Source: Warburgia ugandensis
Taxonomy: Eukaryota > Streptophyta > Magnoliopsida > Canellales > Canellaceae
NCBI GenBank assembly: GCA_035236585.1
Contig: CP141135.1
Span: 2,452,001-2,516,000, forward strand
Reading direction: 5' to 3'
Length of the DNA stretch: 64,000 bases
This document shows, one piece after another, positions 1 to 12,338 of this stretch; within the stretch, counting starts at the first letter, position 1, and each line of letters opens with the position of its first letter. The notes under the pieces are model-generated. The model saw nothing but the letters and a program-made list of their open reading frames with translations, did no database searches and was not told the origin of the DNA. The position numbers and the translations under genes are program-made.

Positions 1-44
1 ACCCAGAAACGAATCATTGGTTCACTGATTGTACTTCACCAGAG

Positions 45-1646
45 TTACATTTCAAGTGTATCACTGTCAAAATCTATAGATTTCAACTGCTTATCCATTC
101 CATGCAATAACAACATCATTTCCTCCATAAGCAAATGCGATTTATCCCCGACAACAAATTCAACAACCGCACCATCTATCTCAATAGAGCTACACCCAGG
201 CACCTTCACGATGCTTTTCTCTTTCATCACCTTCCTAATCTTTGCCACATCCTCCCACCTATTGGCGGATGCATAAATGTTGGAAAGTAGCACGTGCACT
301 CCACTATGATCAAGACTCAAATTTGCCAAACTCTCGACCGTTTCCTCACCCAAGTCAATCTCACCATGCACTCTACAAGCATTTAGCAATGCCCCCAAAA
401 CGTAGGAATCAGGCTCAATTGGCATCTCTTTTACCACTCTCTTTGCCTCTTCAAGCATCCCAGCACGCCCCAATAGATCAACTAAGCACCCATAATGTTG
501 AATTCCTGGTTCGATACCATAAACCTTGTTCATACTTTGGAATAATTCTTGCCCCTCTTCCACGAAACCCATTCGACTGCAAGCACTGAGGACACATATG
601 AATGTAATTTCGTTAGGCTTAACTCCTTCATTTTGCATCTTAACAAACAACTCTATCGCTTTTTTGCTGTTCCCATGATTTGCTAATCCAGAAATCATAG
701 CAGTCCAAGCAAAAACATCTCTGTCATACAGCATATCAAATATTCCGCTAGCTGTTTCTATACACCCACACTTTGCATACATGTCTATAAGTGCAGTACC
801 AAGCACTCTATCCACTTCCATTTTGTTTCTACCCACAAACGCATGAATCCATTTTCCTTGTTCTAAAGCTCCAAACGAAGAGCAAGCAGAGAGAGCAGCG
901 ACAATCCCAGTATAGTTCGGCTTGAGCCCACAAAGCAACATCTGATTGAAAAGATCCAAGGCCTCTTTATACATACCAAACTGTGAATAACTAGTAATCA
1001 TCGCACTCCAAGAAACAACATTCCTCTCAGGCATCCGATCGAAAAAATCCCTAGCAATATCTACCTCTCCCGATTTTGCATACCCACTAACCATTGCGGT
1101 CCATGAAATCACATCTCTATTCAAACTTCTATCAAACAGGTTGCGAGCCGAATCCATGGAGTCACAACTTGCATACATGTGAATCAAACCATTGAGAACA
1201 AAATCATAAGATTCCCATCCAAGTTTGACAATCTGGGAATGGAACTTTTTCCCATCCACAATAGCAGAAAGTTCAATACAAGATCGAAGAATAAAGGAGA
1301 AGGTATAATTGTTGGGTAAGTGCCCATTTTCTAGCATTTGTTTGTAGAGACCAAGGGCTTTCACGGGTTGCGTTTTTTCTGTGAAAGCCCTCATCATGGT
1401 GTTCCAAACGAAGATTGGTGGCTGAGAGAGATGGCGAAAGAGGAGGTGGGCGTATTCGAGATCGCCACGATGGGAAATTGCAGTGAAGGAGATGAGTTCT
1501 CCAGCAGCGAGGGGATCGGAAAGCGTGCCGGAAATGATGAAACTGGCGTGGATTTGGTGGATTTGTTTCATGGTTAGATGGCATTGTTGTAAGAGAGAGA
1601 GGATTTTCTTGCTTGATTTCAAATGTCTGGGGAAAGTAGAGGACAT
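45..1646 (-). CDS. PLS-class pentatricopeptide repeat protein, E/E+ subgroup
   Basis: Intronless 533-residue ORF, complete in the window. An N-terminal segment with QIHQIHASFIISG leads into tandem PPR motifs of P, L and S types (repeated WNTMM, DVISWTAMVSGY, NVVSWSAMITSY, DVFAWTAMISG, then PNEITF). From about residue 418 the C-terminal E motif follows (GALLNACRVHGEIDLGE, then LLSNIYASANRWEDV) and an E+ region from about 486 (SSIEIDGAVVEFVVGDKSH). It stops about 18 residues later, so there is no DYW deaminase domain. Proteins of this class bind organellar RNA one base per repeat and usually serve as C-to-U editing factors in mitochondria or chloroplasts, recruiting a DYW partner. The start is the first ATG of the ORF; the N terminus is not an obvious transit peptide. 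The RNA target cannot be inferred here. No lesions seen, and neighbours are unrelated. Confidence 0.93.
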   Translation of the reverse strand: MSSTFPRHLKSSKKILSLLQQCHLTMKQIHQIHASFIISGTLSDPLAAGELISFTAISHRGDLEYAHLLFRHLSQPPIFVWNTMMRAFTEKTQPVKALGLYKQMLENGHLPNNYTFSFILRSCIELSAIVDGKKFHSQIVKLGWESYDFVLNGLIHMYASCDSMDSARNLFDRSLNRDVISWTAMVSGYAKSGEVDIARDFFDRMPERNVVSWSAMITSYSQFGMYKEALDLFNQMLLCGLKPNYTGIVAALSACSSFGALEQGKWIHAFVGRNKMEVDRVLGTALIDMYAKCGCIETASGIFDMLYDRDVFAWTAMISGLANHGNSKKAIELFVKMQNEGVKPNEITFICVLSACSRMGFVEEGQELFQSMNKVYGIEPGIQHYGCLVDLLGRAGMLEEAKRVVKEMPIEPDSYVLGALLNACRVHGEIDLGEETVESLANLSLDHSGVHVLLSNIYASANRWEDVAKIRKVMKEKSIVKVPGCSSIEIDGAVVEFVVGDKSHLLMEEMMLLLHGMDKQLKSIDFDSDTLEM

Positions 1647-3807
1647 TAGCCGTTGGGATTTTTGAAAAAGCTCGGGTGGCTTTAGAGAGGTGCTTCCCTC
1701 CTAGTCTATCTCCTTATTGACCAGAATGCCCTCACAGCCGGTCTTGATCCATTTTGTAAAGGAGCTGATGGAAAGAAAATGGTAGCGTTGAGGAAGGACA
1801 TTATGGTAATTCAAGTAACTCCATAGTTAATATATCGATCCTAAGTTGGATCATCGACGGCCTGACACTTTCACTACGACTATGTAAACAAGTGTAGGCT
1901 TTTCACGTTAAGTGTGAATTGATAAGTTCTTCCCTTGCTATTCATAGGCTCTTGAATGGTTATGATGATCCGATCAACTTGTCTTTTTGCCTATTAGTAA
2001 TGTCTTTGGACCCACCAAGTAACATAAATTGGCTATATATTTGTTTTAGAGTGAAGGAATTACAGTGAGCCGAATTATTAAGGTCTTGATTGTGATATCA
2101 TTTTTATTTTATTTTTTTGATAAGGGAAGAATTAAAAAGTAAATCACTCGCACACTCTCATAAATCTAATCCTTGGCTAGAAAAAGTGACACCTGAAAGC
2201 TATAGCCAATCATATTCCAATGAAGATGTCAAGTTATCTACAGTCAGCCATGCTAGACGATGTCGGCATTTTAATTATAATAAAATGCAAGAAGAGCAAG
2301 AGTAAGTTCTGGCCAATTAACATGACAAAAGTATGAGTTGCGACCATAATCTTCATTTTGTGAGCCTCATCTTTAGTGATTATATGAGATCAACAGATAT
2401 CATCTATTGGTATAGCAAAGTAAAAAAAACTGTTTCTATGACTTACTGTTTTGCATGGAAAAGCTCATCATATATAGGATTATCACTATCAGAACAGATG
2501 ATTAAGAAAAATGACGGGACACTCCAGATTCAAGTTCGCTTGTCACGTAAATATGAATCATTTTGGGATTACTTGGTTCTTGTTCTATATATGACAAGGG
2601 CTCAATTGAACAACCTGAACTTATTATGCTAATATCAAATGACTAGTTATTTGATGTTAGCTTCTAACTGATCTTATAGCGTGATAATCTAGATTACCCA
2701 TGCTTTCGGTTCTATAAAAAACGGATTAACTTCTTGTTCTATGTCAATTGTGAAATAAAATTCTAGCCACAAACTAGTGCATGCGCAGAAGACATCATGC
2801 ATGACAAGTCCTTCTCATTACGGAAAAGCAGACAAACAAGAGATGAAAAAATATCTACCTAAATTAAAACCATGACATGATCATGTCCTTTACCACCTTT
2901 AGGCCCGGTATTATTTAAGAAAAGGACGGAAATAAAACGTAAACCTAACTAAGGTAAGGTATTAGTTCCGTCACCTCGAAACACACATTTCTTTTCTTAC
3001 AATTTTAGAAAAATTTCAATAAATCATGACTATGGGCGGTATCTACAGTTAGTCCAACTGCTTGTGGATGAAACCCGCCAACTCGGTAAATGCATTTGAG
3101 GTCAGTAAAATCCATGCACCACAGTAGATAAGTTGCACGTCGAGCAAAAAGTAGTCACTCAGTTGTGATAGCCAAAGCACCTTAAAGCGGGGGTGGTTGT
3201 AAAGATTTGAGGTCGTAAGCGTTGCGGACACTAGTGCTGGTGAGAAATTACAAGACCATGTGCATGCTGTCATGTTGAGGGTGTAGGACTCTCCCTTTCT
3301 GCTGTGGCCTACTGACGTGACATTCATCACTTGTCGATAAGGCAACCACATGAACATTAATGTATTTATCACATGTTCCTTTCTTACGTTAAAATGCCGT
3401 ACTGATGCCCACTTTTTGTGGGCCAACTTATTTTTCTATCTACAAGAAGAGTGTGTCAACACAGTTTTAAATTCAACGTAGAAAGTACTGTTCAGGATGT
3501 TAGAATTATGCAATCGCCGTGAATTTTGTTCACTAGTTACCCAAAGCCAGAGGTATGAGTTGAACGGGCGCAATCATCCAAAGGGTCGGTCCTTCCCATG
3601 CTAAATTTGGCCGCTTCTAGGAAAGGTCTGTTTCGAGACTTCGGCTCGTTCTCATGTGTTGAGCACAATGAATGGTTTAGAAGTTAGAGAAATGGACTAG
3701 AACGTGTGGTGGCATCAACTTTTCCATTCACCCCTGGTCGCGAAATCATAGAAAGGATTCTGACCTAGTGAAGAGAGAAGCAAATAAAAAAAGGAAAGAC
3801 ATCGGAG
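1647..3807. other. Intergenic stretch, no recognisable gene
   Basis: AT-rich single-copy-looking DNA between the PPR gene and the first carboxylesterase copy. Small ORFs at 2117-2305, 2333-2632 (+) and 3049-3426 (-, 125 codons) show no motif I recognise. The last 40 bases before 3808 match the 5' leader of the intact carboxylesterase genes (gggaaagacat then ggagatgg), so the CXE leader is retained. The pyrimidine-rich promoter block of the intact gene at 44-45 kb is not evident here. Confidence 0.6.
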
Positions 3808-4794
3808 ATGGCAACCCCTTCGCTTACATGGAGAGACAGAATCACAGTCTTCTTTACCGACATTCTTACAGCAAGCCCTAGCAACGCCTTCGGCCGCTTT
3901 GTGTTTAACTTGGGGGCAACCCACACCCCCCCTGATGCAACACCAATCGAGGGAGTTGAAGCCGCGGATGTCGTAATTGACCCATGTCGAAACCTATGGT
4001 TCCGCGTCTTTACTCCCACAGAAACCAAAAAAGAAGCAAGCCTTCCGGTCATCATCTACTTCCATGGAGGAGGATTCGTCTACGACGCAGCAGACTCCAG
4101 TAGCTTCTACCTCATCGGCCGAAAGATGGCCGTGTAAACTCCCGCCGTCGTTGTCTCCGTAAATTATCGTCTCACGCCAAAGTATCGCTGCCCAGCTCAA
4201 TATGAAGACGGTCTGGATGCCATCAGGTATGTCGATAACTCCCCCAACATCGACGGGTTAGCCCCAAACACTGACTTGTCTAGGTGCTTCATTCTTGGTG
4301 ATAGTGCCGAGGGGGAATATTGCCCACCATGTGACTAGACGGATTTCTGACACACAGTCTGAGTATCAAACCCTACGAGTTATCGGCCTGCTGGAACTTC
4401 AACCATTTTACGGCTGTGAAGAACGAACTCCGTCACAACTTCGGCTGATTAATGCACCGCTGCTGCGTTTACGTCAGTCGGACCAGATGTGGAGTCTGTT
4501 TCTACCAGAGGGTTCGAATCGGCAAATGTAACAGGTCCGAATGCGGTGGATATTTCGGGTTTGGACTTTCCTGCTACGTTAGTGGTTGTTGGTGGGTTCG
4601 ATCCCACGCAGGACCTTCAGAGAGCGTACGTCGCCTGGCTGATAAAATCCGGGCAAGAGGCTTACCGAGTGGAGTATCCGAGGGCGATACATGCGTTTTA
4701 CACTCTTACGGATTTGCCCGAAACTACGGAGGTATTTACCGAGATGGTGTATTTCATACACAAGCCATTCGACGAGCTCAAGCATGGCAATTGA
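3808..4794 (+). pseudogene. Broken CXE18-like carboxylesterase
   Basis: Collinear over its whole length with the intact 332-residue carboxylesterases at 44,324 and 57,052. It keeps the start (MATPSLTWRD), HGGGF at about residue 86, the GDSA nucleophile elbow and the terminal IHAFY segment. It cannot give a full protein. Codon 110 (Q) is a TAA stop at 4135-4137. A one-base insertion near 4310, just after GDSA, shifts the frame. A 13-bp deletion near 4519 shifts it back, so the last 100 codons return to the original frame and end at the normal stop. A protein truncated at residue 109 would lack all three catalytic residues. The few lesions suggest fairly recent inactivation. Confidence 0.92.
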
Positions 4795-5835
4795 AATCCC
4801 TATGGCCATGTATTAGTAATGCACGCTCTTTTCGTTGATTTTTCCAATAATACTGGACCAACCGGTAGTTGCAGGTGTGATCCAGTTACGTATTTTTGTC
4901 TCGTCACTTGTTTGTTGGTCTATCTGTGACGATAATGAAATGTTGGGTACGGTATTTGCATATCTATCTGTCATTATAATGTATTTATTTATGGTGTGTT
5001 ACCTAATATTTTGTATGCTGAACATGATGATCGGCCAATGTTGAATAAGAATTGATAGAGGGGTTATTCCTACTTCTTTAGAGGGAAAAATGCATGTATT
5101 CTTGCTGGGACTCTTATTATTTTCAATATGGTGCTCCTCGTGGCTGTCTATCATCATTCTTGATGTTTTAATTTAGATGCCTAGTTTTGCTGCATCCACA
5201 AGTTCGAGATGAATGCCTTTTGCATCTCTATGGCGTATTTTACTTGTTACAATTAAATAATTTGATGGTCCAAATTTCTCAACCAGCATTGATAAACTAC
5301 TCGGTGGTTCCTAGTATGGGAACTGAAATCTGCATGCCATGTACTAGTAATTCACGCTCTTTTTCGTCTTTTTGTCCAATAATACTGGACCAACCGGTAG
5401 TTGCAGGTGTGATCTGGTTATTAAGGTATTTTTGTCTAGTCACTTGTTAGCTAGTTTATCTGTGACGATAATGAAATGTTATGTATGGTGTTTGTATATC
5501 TATTTGTTAGTATAATGTATTTATCTATGGCGTGTTACCCAACATTTTGTATGCTGAGCATGATGATCGGCCGATGTTGAATAAAAATTGCTGGAGGGGT
5601 TATTCTACTTCTTCAAAGGGACAAATGCGTGTATTCATGCTGGGACTCCTATTATTTTCAATATATTGTTCCTGATCGCTATCTATCATCGTTCTTGATG
5701 TTTTAATTTAGATGCCTAGTTTCATTACATCCACTTGTTCGCGATGAATGACTTTTGCATATGTTACAATTAAATAATTTGCTGGTCCAAATTTCTCAAC
5801 CAGCATCGATAAAGTACTCGGTGGTTCCCAGGAAC
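4790..5835 (+). repeat. Tandemly duplicated CXE 3' flank (2 x about 520 bp)
   Basis: The sequence following the CXE stop occurs twice in a row, about 4790-5312 and 5313-5835. Both copies carry ccaataatactggaccaacc, the tgtgacgataatgaaatgtt block and a closing tctcaaccagcat. The same flank follows every other CXE 3' end in the window, near 27.71, 44.3, 46.7, 57.0 and 59.5 kb, but only this copy is doubled. No ORF of note; probably 3' UTR and downstream DNA. Confidence 0.8.
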
Positions 5836-6013
5836 AACCCTTAGTTTAGGCTTTCATTTTTTCGGCCAATAGCTTGTGCATGTCACTTAGAAAAAAATTG
5901 GAATGCAAGAAATGAGTCCCTACGGACAAGCAAATGTATTATGATTGAACAGATGATTAACCATTGGATATCCAAAGCCAGTTTTGTAGCAAATTTTTGT
6001 AGTATAAAAAATC

Positions 6014-6220
6014 TTGCACTTAGGGAACATGTTAATACACTTAAACAATGGAACCAAGACTTCTGTCATCATATTATCCAAGCCTGTTGTTTTAGCTAAG
6101 TGGCAACCTCCACCACCAGGCCCTTTCCGACTTTGTTTCGATGGCGCATCAAAGTCCAACCTGGGATTGGCGGGATTTAGAGTGGTGACAGAGTGGGACG
6201 TTTCATTATTGGAAGGGTAA
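6014..6220 (+). pseudogene. RNase H-domain fragment (LINE type) in the CXE flank
   Basis: A short open stretch encodes LAKWQPPPPGPF followed by FDGASKSNLGLAGFRVV. This is the start of the RNase H-like domain typical of plant LINE-derived proteins (PPxGxxKLNFDGASKGNPGPAG pattern), with the first catalytic Asp in FDGA. Only about 45 residues remain. Degenerate copies of the same scrap lie at the same place downstream of the other CXE copies (34.8, 43.5, 47.5, 56.2, 60.3 kb), so it was captured before the CXE units multiplied. Not expected to be functional. Confidence 0.75.
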
Positions 6221-6472
6221 GCTTCATTGGAAGTAAAACAAATAACCAGGTAGAATGGAACGTCTTATGTCTAGTCTTTTGCTGGCGAGTTAAACTAAAT
6301 TCAATAACAGGAGAAGGAACTTAAATGGCAAAAGTGCCACATAGGAAAATAATAGTGTTAGGTGTGAAATTGTATTACTTTAATGTCTAGTAGATTATAG
6401 TTGTTTATTTTTTTTAATAATTTCTATTATGCATCCCAAGAAAGAAATTCTCCAACAATATCTAGCACTATT

Positions 6473-9449
6473 GGATGCATTTGGTATCTCGTCTAGGTCG
6501 CCGTTGCTAGAAGTGATGACTGGACTCTAGTTGCTGCTGGCAACACCCACAGTTCAAAACTTTGCTATTTTTATGTCATTTTGATCGAATTTTTATGTAC
6601 ATTCACTTTATAACATTTCGATCAACTGATTTTGCATGAATCTAAGATTTTTACTCAATTTTCATCATGTTCACAAAAAAAAAAAATTGTTACTATTTTT
6701 CACAATTTTCGGTCTCCTTAGCCGTTGGATTCCCATAAGATTTTATAGGTTTGTTTATGGATTTATCATGCATAAGATGAACAGTTCAGATTATCAATCT
6801 GATACCGTTTCATTGATTTATTTTCACAAAAACAATAAATTATATACAATCACTGGAAAATGGCAATCCATCCCCTTTTCTTGGTGTAAACAGATGGAAA
6901 AAACTTCATATAATAGCCGAAAAATGGGAAACGGGGAGAAAGAATAGGACCTAACTCAGGCCAGGCCGGTCGGGGAGGGGTAATTCCATCGCCTGCATGA
7001 GGGGGGAGATAGAATGCGCGTGCATGTTCCATAAGTGCATCACGCAACGCATGTCCCTGCGGCATTGGATTGAATTATTTAACTAAAAATTGGTTTATTT
7101 AGACCATCCAATCACTACAAACTCGATTTTGGGAGCTACAGAGGCCCAAATCATGATCTGAGATATTTGTTGTGTTCGTCTCAACAATGAGAACCTAGAT
7201 TTGATATGAAAACTTCGATTTGACTACTTTTAAAGTAGTCAAATCATAAAATAGTATTCAATAACCTATATCAAGCTGATCAATGGATGACCAGGCTTTA
7301 GAAATTGATTATGTGTATCAAATATGTGGTGATCTAGGGGATTAGGAGAACATATCTCATGTGATTATCAAGAAAAGTGATCTTGATCGTTGATCTAATC
7401 AGGTGCCATAAGATTGGCTAATCAGAGAGTGATCTGATGTTGATTATAAGTGATAAAGAGTAATCCAACAGTTGGATCTTCTCTAAACTTCATAAGATGA
7501 AAGAGATTGACTCTTTATTGATTAAGGGACATAAATGAATGAAGCATGACATAGATTGATGATCAAAGATAATGGATAACTGTCTAGATGTTAGAAAAAC
7601 CAACATCTAGGTAAGAATAACCCTAATTGAGTGTTAATCATATGATCTACATCATTGATCTAGGATTAACTACTAGATCAGGGAAGTTATCACTTGGATT
7701 AGCTTATTTTTGAGATTTAAGAACACCAAGTGATCGGATGACTTGTGATGTGACAAGTATGTCAAAGTGAGCGGTTTGATATTATTATGTGCTTGATTGG
7801 AGTACCACATTTTTGAGGTAGGTAATTACATTTGAAAATTTTCCATGATTTCATTGATCAAGACATGTTATCTAAAATTCTTGAGGTATGTATTTTACGT
7901 CCTATCATGTTTTATTGAAATGTGTTCATTATTTCATGTTCGATATCATGACATTTTATTATACGATTATCCATGTTTTGACATGTGATGGGTTATACTT
8001 TATCATGAATTTTGATTTAAGCCTATTGAAGTTTATTTCACATGGGATTTTTTCATGATTTATAGCATGTTTTGTTTTGTTGTGTTATGGTTGATGTTGT
8101 TGCCTAGTGGGTACTATGCTAAGAGGGTTATAGGGTTGGCCACCCGTTCTCTGACTGTATGATGATATGTTTAGACACCTGCCCCAAAGGGGGGAATGTA
8201 CATAGGGGTGGTATCATGGATAGCCCACATTATGGGTCCATCTTCTCCCATGCGAGACAAAGGAAGTCTCCCGTTCTGGTGTCGATGGAGAGCGGCAGTG
8301 GTTAGGACCCTAGAGTGGTTGCCACTGCAATATAGTAGCTATACTCTTATTTTGTGTGTTCATGCAATGCATATGTGTATGTAAACCCACAGTGTGATGA
8401 TATATTAAGGGTGATGTCTAGGTGAGCGGCCAGATGTGGGCGGGCTTATGGGTTGTGTGAATTACCTGGTGTGCGAGCTACATGCAAGGGACCCTGGATT
8501 TTGGGATGAGTACTCATTATCGGTGATTGAGTGTAGTGGGACACTCCTAGAGCTTGTTGTGTGTAGTACCCTGTTCATCATGACATGCATCATATTATTT
8601 TGTGGACACGGGTCTTTATCTATTTTGACTGATGCTTATTCATATATTAATCATGCTTCGCATGCTAAGGTGTTGTGCTTTGATATTACATTGCTCAGGC
8701 AAAAAGCATGTTTTGATCTTGATTGTTTCGCTCAGATTTATGAGATTCATGCGTTATTCATTATGGATGCTTGATGATTTAACTTGCCTTATAAATGATT
8801 TACTCTATGACACTCAACATGATATTGGTACTCTTTGCAAAGTGTTTATCACATCTTTTAATTAATTTGAATCACCTACACAATCAATAGTTTGCTAAGG
8901 CATTGCTTTGTTTTGCAATGCCTTAGACTTGGAGTGCGATAGTGCTAAGGGAAAGTAGGTGGAGCAATGCTGTTGAGTGAGGACTTAAGGACCATTTGCT
9001 ATTTTGTACTTTAGAGACTAACTTGGTGTATGACTCTCCAACTTGTGATTAGACTCATTTGGGTTGTACATGGATGTTGTTATTTTGGATAGTTTAGACC
9101 CACACTTTTGTGTAGTATACATTTACTTACATGAGTGTATATGATGTGGTGATCATGGATGAAAACCTGGGGATTATGGACACTTTGTCATTACTATCTC
9201 TTTCACGACTGATATTTGATTTTTCGTCATTTTATATTGATCATGCTCAGCGTATCGATGATTTGATTTTTGTTTATTGCTGTAGTTTAGCTCTTAGATG
9301 ACCCTCGAGGTTTTCTTTATTTAACGTTGCTCTTGAAACACTTGTGTTATTTATGTTAAATGCAAGTTTTCTGTTTCTGGGATCCCGCTTATTTTTATTA
9401 TTAATATTATATGTATTGAAAAAAGATTTAGAAAACCTAGTGTGTCACA
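6473..9449 (-). mobile_element. Long LTR (family C), minus orientation, internally rearranged
   Basis: From about 7056 to 9449 this is the reverse complement of the family C LTR at 12,339-14,700. It ends (the LTR 5' end) with TGTGACACAC read on the minus strand. The piece 6570-6980 instead matches 15,000-15,380 of that LTR in the plus orientation. The element is therefore either internally inverted or made of two opposed fragments. The CXE flank breaks off at about 6472 (agcactat). A clean target duplication is not visible. Confidence 0.75.
8895..8926 (-). other. Conserved LTR stem-loop (family C copy)
   Basis: A perfect 12-bp stem, CTAAGGCATTGC paired with GCAATGCCTTAG, around an 8-nt T-rich loop (A-rich on the element's sense strand). 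It lies about 525 bp from the LTR 5' end. The same stem recurs in the LTRs at 12,882, 17,145, 38,984 and 51,468. Confidence 0.85.
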
Positions 9450-9469
9450 CCTGAAGTAACATCTTAGCG

Positions 9470-11196
9470 AGTTCAACACTTTGATCGGTTAGCTATAGTC
9501 AATTGTGGTAAAAACCAAAGAAGATGAAAATATTTCACTTTTTGATTTATATTATGCTAGACTTTTAGGATATTTTGATTATAAATCTCATTATGGAAAA
9601 ACCTAATGAGTGGAATATGACCATTTATACATTGCTTATTAAAGAATCTCATAAAAAATCAAGGCGGAGTTCTTCAAGAGATGCAATGACAATGACAAGA
9701 AGATTTCATGAAAGAGAGTGGTTGGAAAAATCAAATCAAATCTAGATCAAGAGGGTGTAAGAAAGAAGTGTTGAAATTTTTGAAAGACAAGATAATATGT
9801 CAAAGACTACAAGCAACTCTCACAAATTGATAATAATAAAAAATTCTGTCCTCATCAACCACCACTTTCAAAGAATTCCAAGATGATCTTGTTGAAGATG
9901 GCAACTCTTCTATTGATGGTATAGTGTTTTCTTTCCACATGACAATTTGTAAAATTAATGGATTTTGGATTTTGGTGCTGCTTTTCTTATGACACCACAT
10001 ATAGACTTGTTTCTTACATGCCAGAGAATTGTTTACGTGGGCAATGTAAAATAGTGAGTGTTAGAAATGTTAGGATCACTATACTTTGATGGTTGCAGTT
10101 GCATTATCATAGGTGTTTGACACATATCAGATTGTAAAATAGTCTTCTATCAATAAGAAAGTTTGATGTTAATGAATTCAATTGTTTTGAAGAAAAGGGT
10201 CAACTAAAGATCTCAAGAGTGATGGTGGTAGCAAAAGGAGAACTACATGATAATATGTTCAATTTGATAAAAAACACTATATATGACAATACTTTTATTG
10301 CAAATACTATGAAGGCTTAGTTCTAATCTGGCACACGCATTTGGGTCACGTGAGCAAGCAATGATTCAAGGTACTTCTTTATTGTTTTTCCTGGTATAAA
10401 GTATTAGTGTATATGTTGAAAAGGAAGAGTGAGACTTTTTCTTATTTTGTAAAATTCAAAGCATTGGTTATGAACTAGAAAGGAAAAAAAAATGAATTTG
10501 AAAATTTGTAATAGAATAGAGTACACATCAAAAGAGTTTGAGAAATTTTATAGTAAGCATGACATTGAGTAGCATGATACAATTCCTGGTATTATACATC
10601 AAAATAGAGTTATATAACAAATGAATGACTCTTATGGACTGACCTAGGAGCATGTTGAGCACAACTAGGTTGGATTAGTAGTTTTGGGAGAGGCAGTTAC
10701 CACCATTTGTTACTTGATGAATCGTTCTCCTACTAATGTCCTTTTTTACAAAAATTTGAAGAAGATATGGTGTTGACAACCTGTTGGTTACTCATTCCTA
10801 CATGCACTTAGTTGTGATGCTTATGATTAGATTCCCAAGGAACAAAGAACCAAGCTAGAGGCAAGGTTTTAAAGATGTACTTTTTGTAGATATTCACCGA
10901 GAACAAAGGGGTACAAATTGTGGGACCCTACTCCCACATGTACTCAATGAAGATTCTATGTAGAAAGTAAGTGTGCACCAAGCTTTGAGACAATGATAGG
11001 CTTTGAACATTAATTCTAAAAAAGGATTCAAGATAAATGGAAGACATAGAGTATACATAAGCATATGGCTTTGGGATGATGTTGATGAAGAAGATGAGGA
11101 GCATAAAGAACCAGCACCACAAGCTAAACCCAAGATGATCAAGGCAAACCTAAAAGAACTCGAGCATCTTTTGTTTGGCTCAAGAATAATGTGACA
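9470..11196 (+). mobile_element. Degenerate Ty1/copia gag-pol remnant
   Basis: Frames broken by many stops carry ordered copia landmarks. The protease entry WILDFGAAFLMTPHIDLF starts at 9959, with the usual DSGA changed to DFGA. A GAG-pre-integrase piece (LWHTHLGHVSKQ) is near 10,335. The integrase core remnant EYTSKEFEKFY is near 10,520, and conserved integrase tail words follow (PxNxxSYLLNRSPT-like and FGCDAYxxIPKEQRTKLE-like, degenerate) near 10,700-10,870. Reverse transcriptase is missing. The element is cut on the left by the family C LTR and on the right by another LTR-like sequence. Dead. Confidence 0.8.
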
Positions 11197-11687
11197 ATGT
11201 AATACCTCAAATTTTAAATTCCATTTTTATGTAATTTTTACAAATATTTATAAAATATAATGAAATTTCTAGGAATTTTTATAATCTTTTTGAGTTCAGT
11301 AAATTAAGAATTATAAATGTCAACTTGAGTGTTGGAACCTCAATTTTTTCAATTCTACTTGGAAGAAGGATTCCTATGGCACTAAGAACACTAAAATTTG
11401 AGTTCGGATGAAAATTTTGAAAATTTTATGAGTGAAGGGTAATATAGTAATTTTTAGGTAGGCCTTACTCATGAAAATTGGAAAACCAAGGGGACTAGAC
11501 ACTCATTATCATGCTTCTTACTAGAATGATTGCATTTCATTGACTAGGAAACATAATCATATGATTAAAATGTATTAATAATGGTTTAAAAACTAAATAA
11601 TAAAATAAATTAAAGAGGACCATGTTGATATCGGCACCCCCTTTTTTCAAACAAAATAGATCAAAACCCAATCTATTACTCAATGCA

Positions 11688-11751
<64 letters not shown>

Positions 11752-12100
11752 ATTACCATCAGTCTTGGAGAAATTTGGTGACAAAAAATGGAAAAAAACT
11801 CGACAAAGAAGACAATGAGGACAAGGCAAGTGATAAACAGATTTGGAAGATCCAATCCGTTCATCCTCTTTCCCATCCTTAGATCTACAAAAGCCTTATG
11901 GAACAAAGGAGATCCAAGCCATCTTTGCCAATCAACTAGAGGGAATGACACATGACAAGGGATCTCACCACCAGAAAACAACAATCGATCTGACTAATCC
12001 ATTGAAGAACGAATGCCATAGATATGTCATTGAGATTGAAGCACCTGTGGTCTTTCGTGAAAAGAGGATGATTAAAGCTATGGAAAGAAGATAAAATCAC
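11197..12100 (+). mobile_element. LTR-like sequence, 3' end uncertain
   Basis: Starts TGTAATACCTCAAATTTT right at the break in the copia remnant, the same pattern as the other LTR starts here. It contains gatatcggcacccccttttt near 11,625, which resembles the gatatgggcacccc box of the small LTR at 61.8 kb. A clear CA end with a matching target duplication was not found. The region 12,101-12,338 looks like anonymous AT-rich DNA. Confidence 0.45.
11690..11750. repeat. (GA)n microsatellite
   Basis: About 60 bases of pure AG dinucleotide repeat. Reading frames through it give artefactual RERERE or SLSLSL peptides on the two strands. Confidence 0.97.
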
Positions 12101-12338
12101 TACGAGAGGCGGGTAATCTGATACTACTAAGTGTCAAATGAACTTCAAAATGAGAACAAGTTTGTGCACTATTTCTGCATTGAAATAGTTTGATTATACT
12201 GATGATTTGATACATATGCATGTTATTTGAGAGTATATGATTTTTCTGTAGATCCATGATTTATCATATATTTCTTATATGTAAAAAACATGACATTCTT
12301 ATATGTGAAAAGCTTGATATTCTTATAAATAATGCATG

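Noticed and set aside
3049-3426. 125-residue ORF (-)
   Set aside because: No recognised domain, no second copy for comparison, composition not coding-like; kept only as a note in the intergenic entry.
11622-11984. ORFs on both strands with RERERE / SLSLSL
   Set aside because: Product of the (GA)n microsatellite at 11,690-11,750; no other protein signal.
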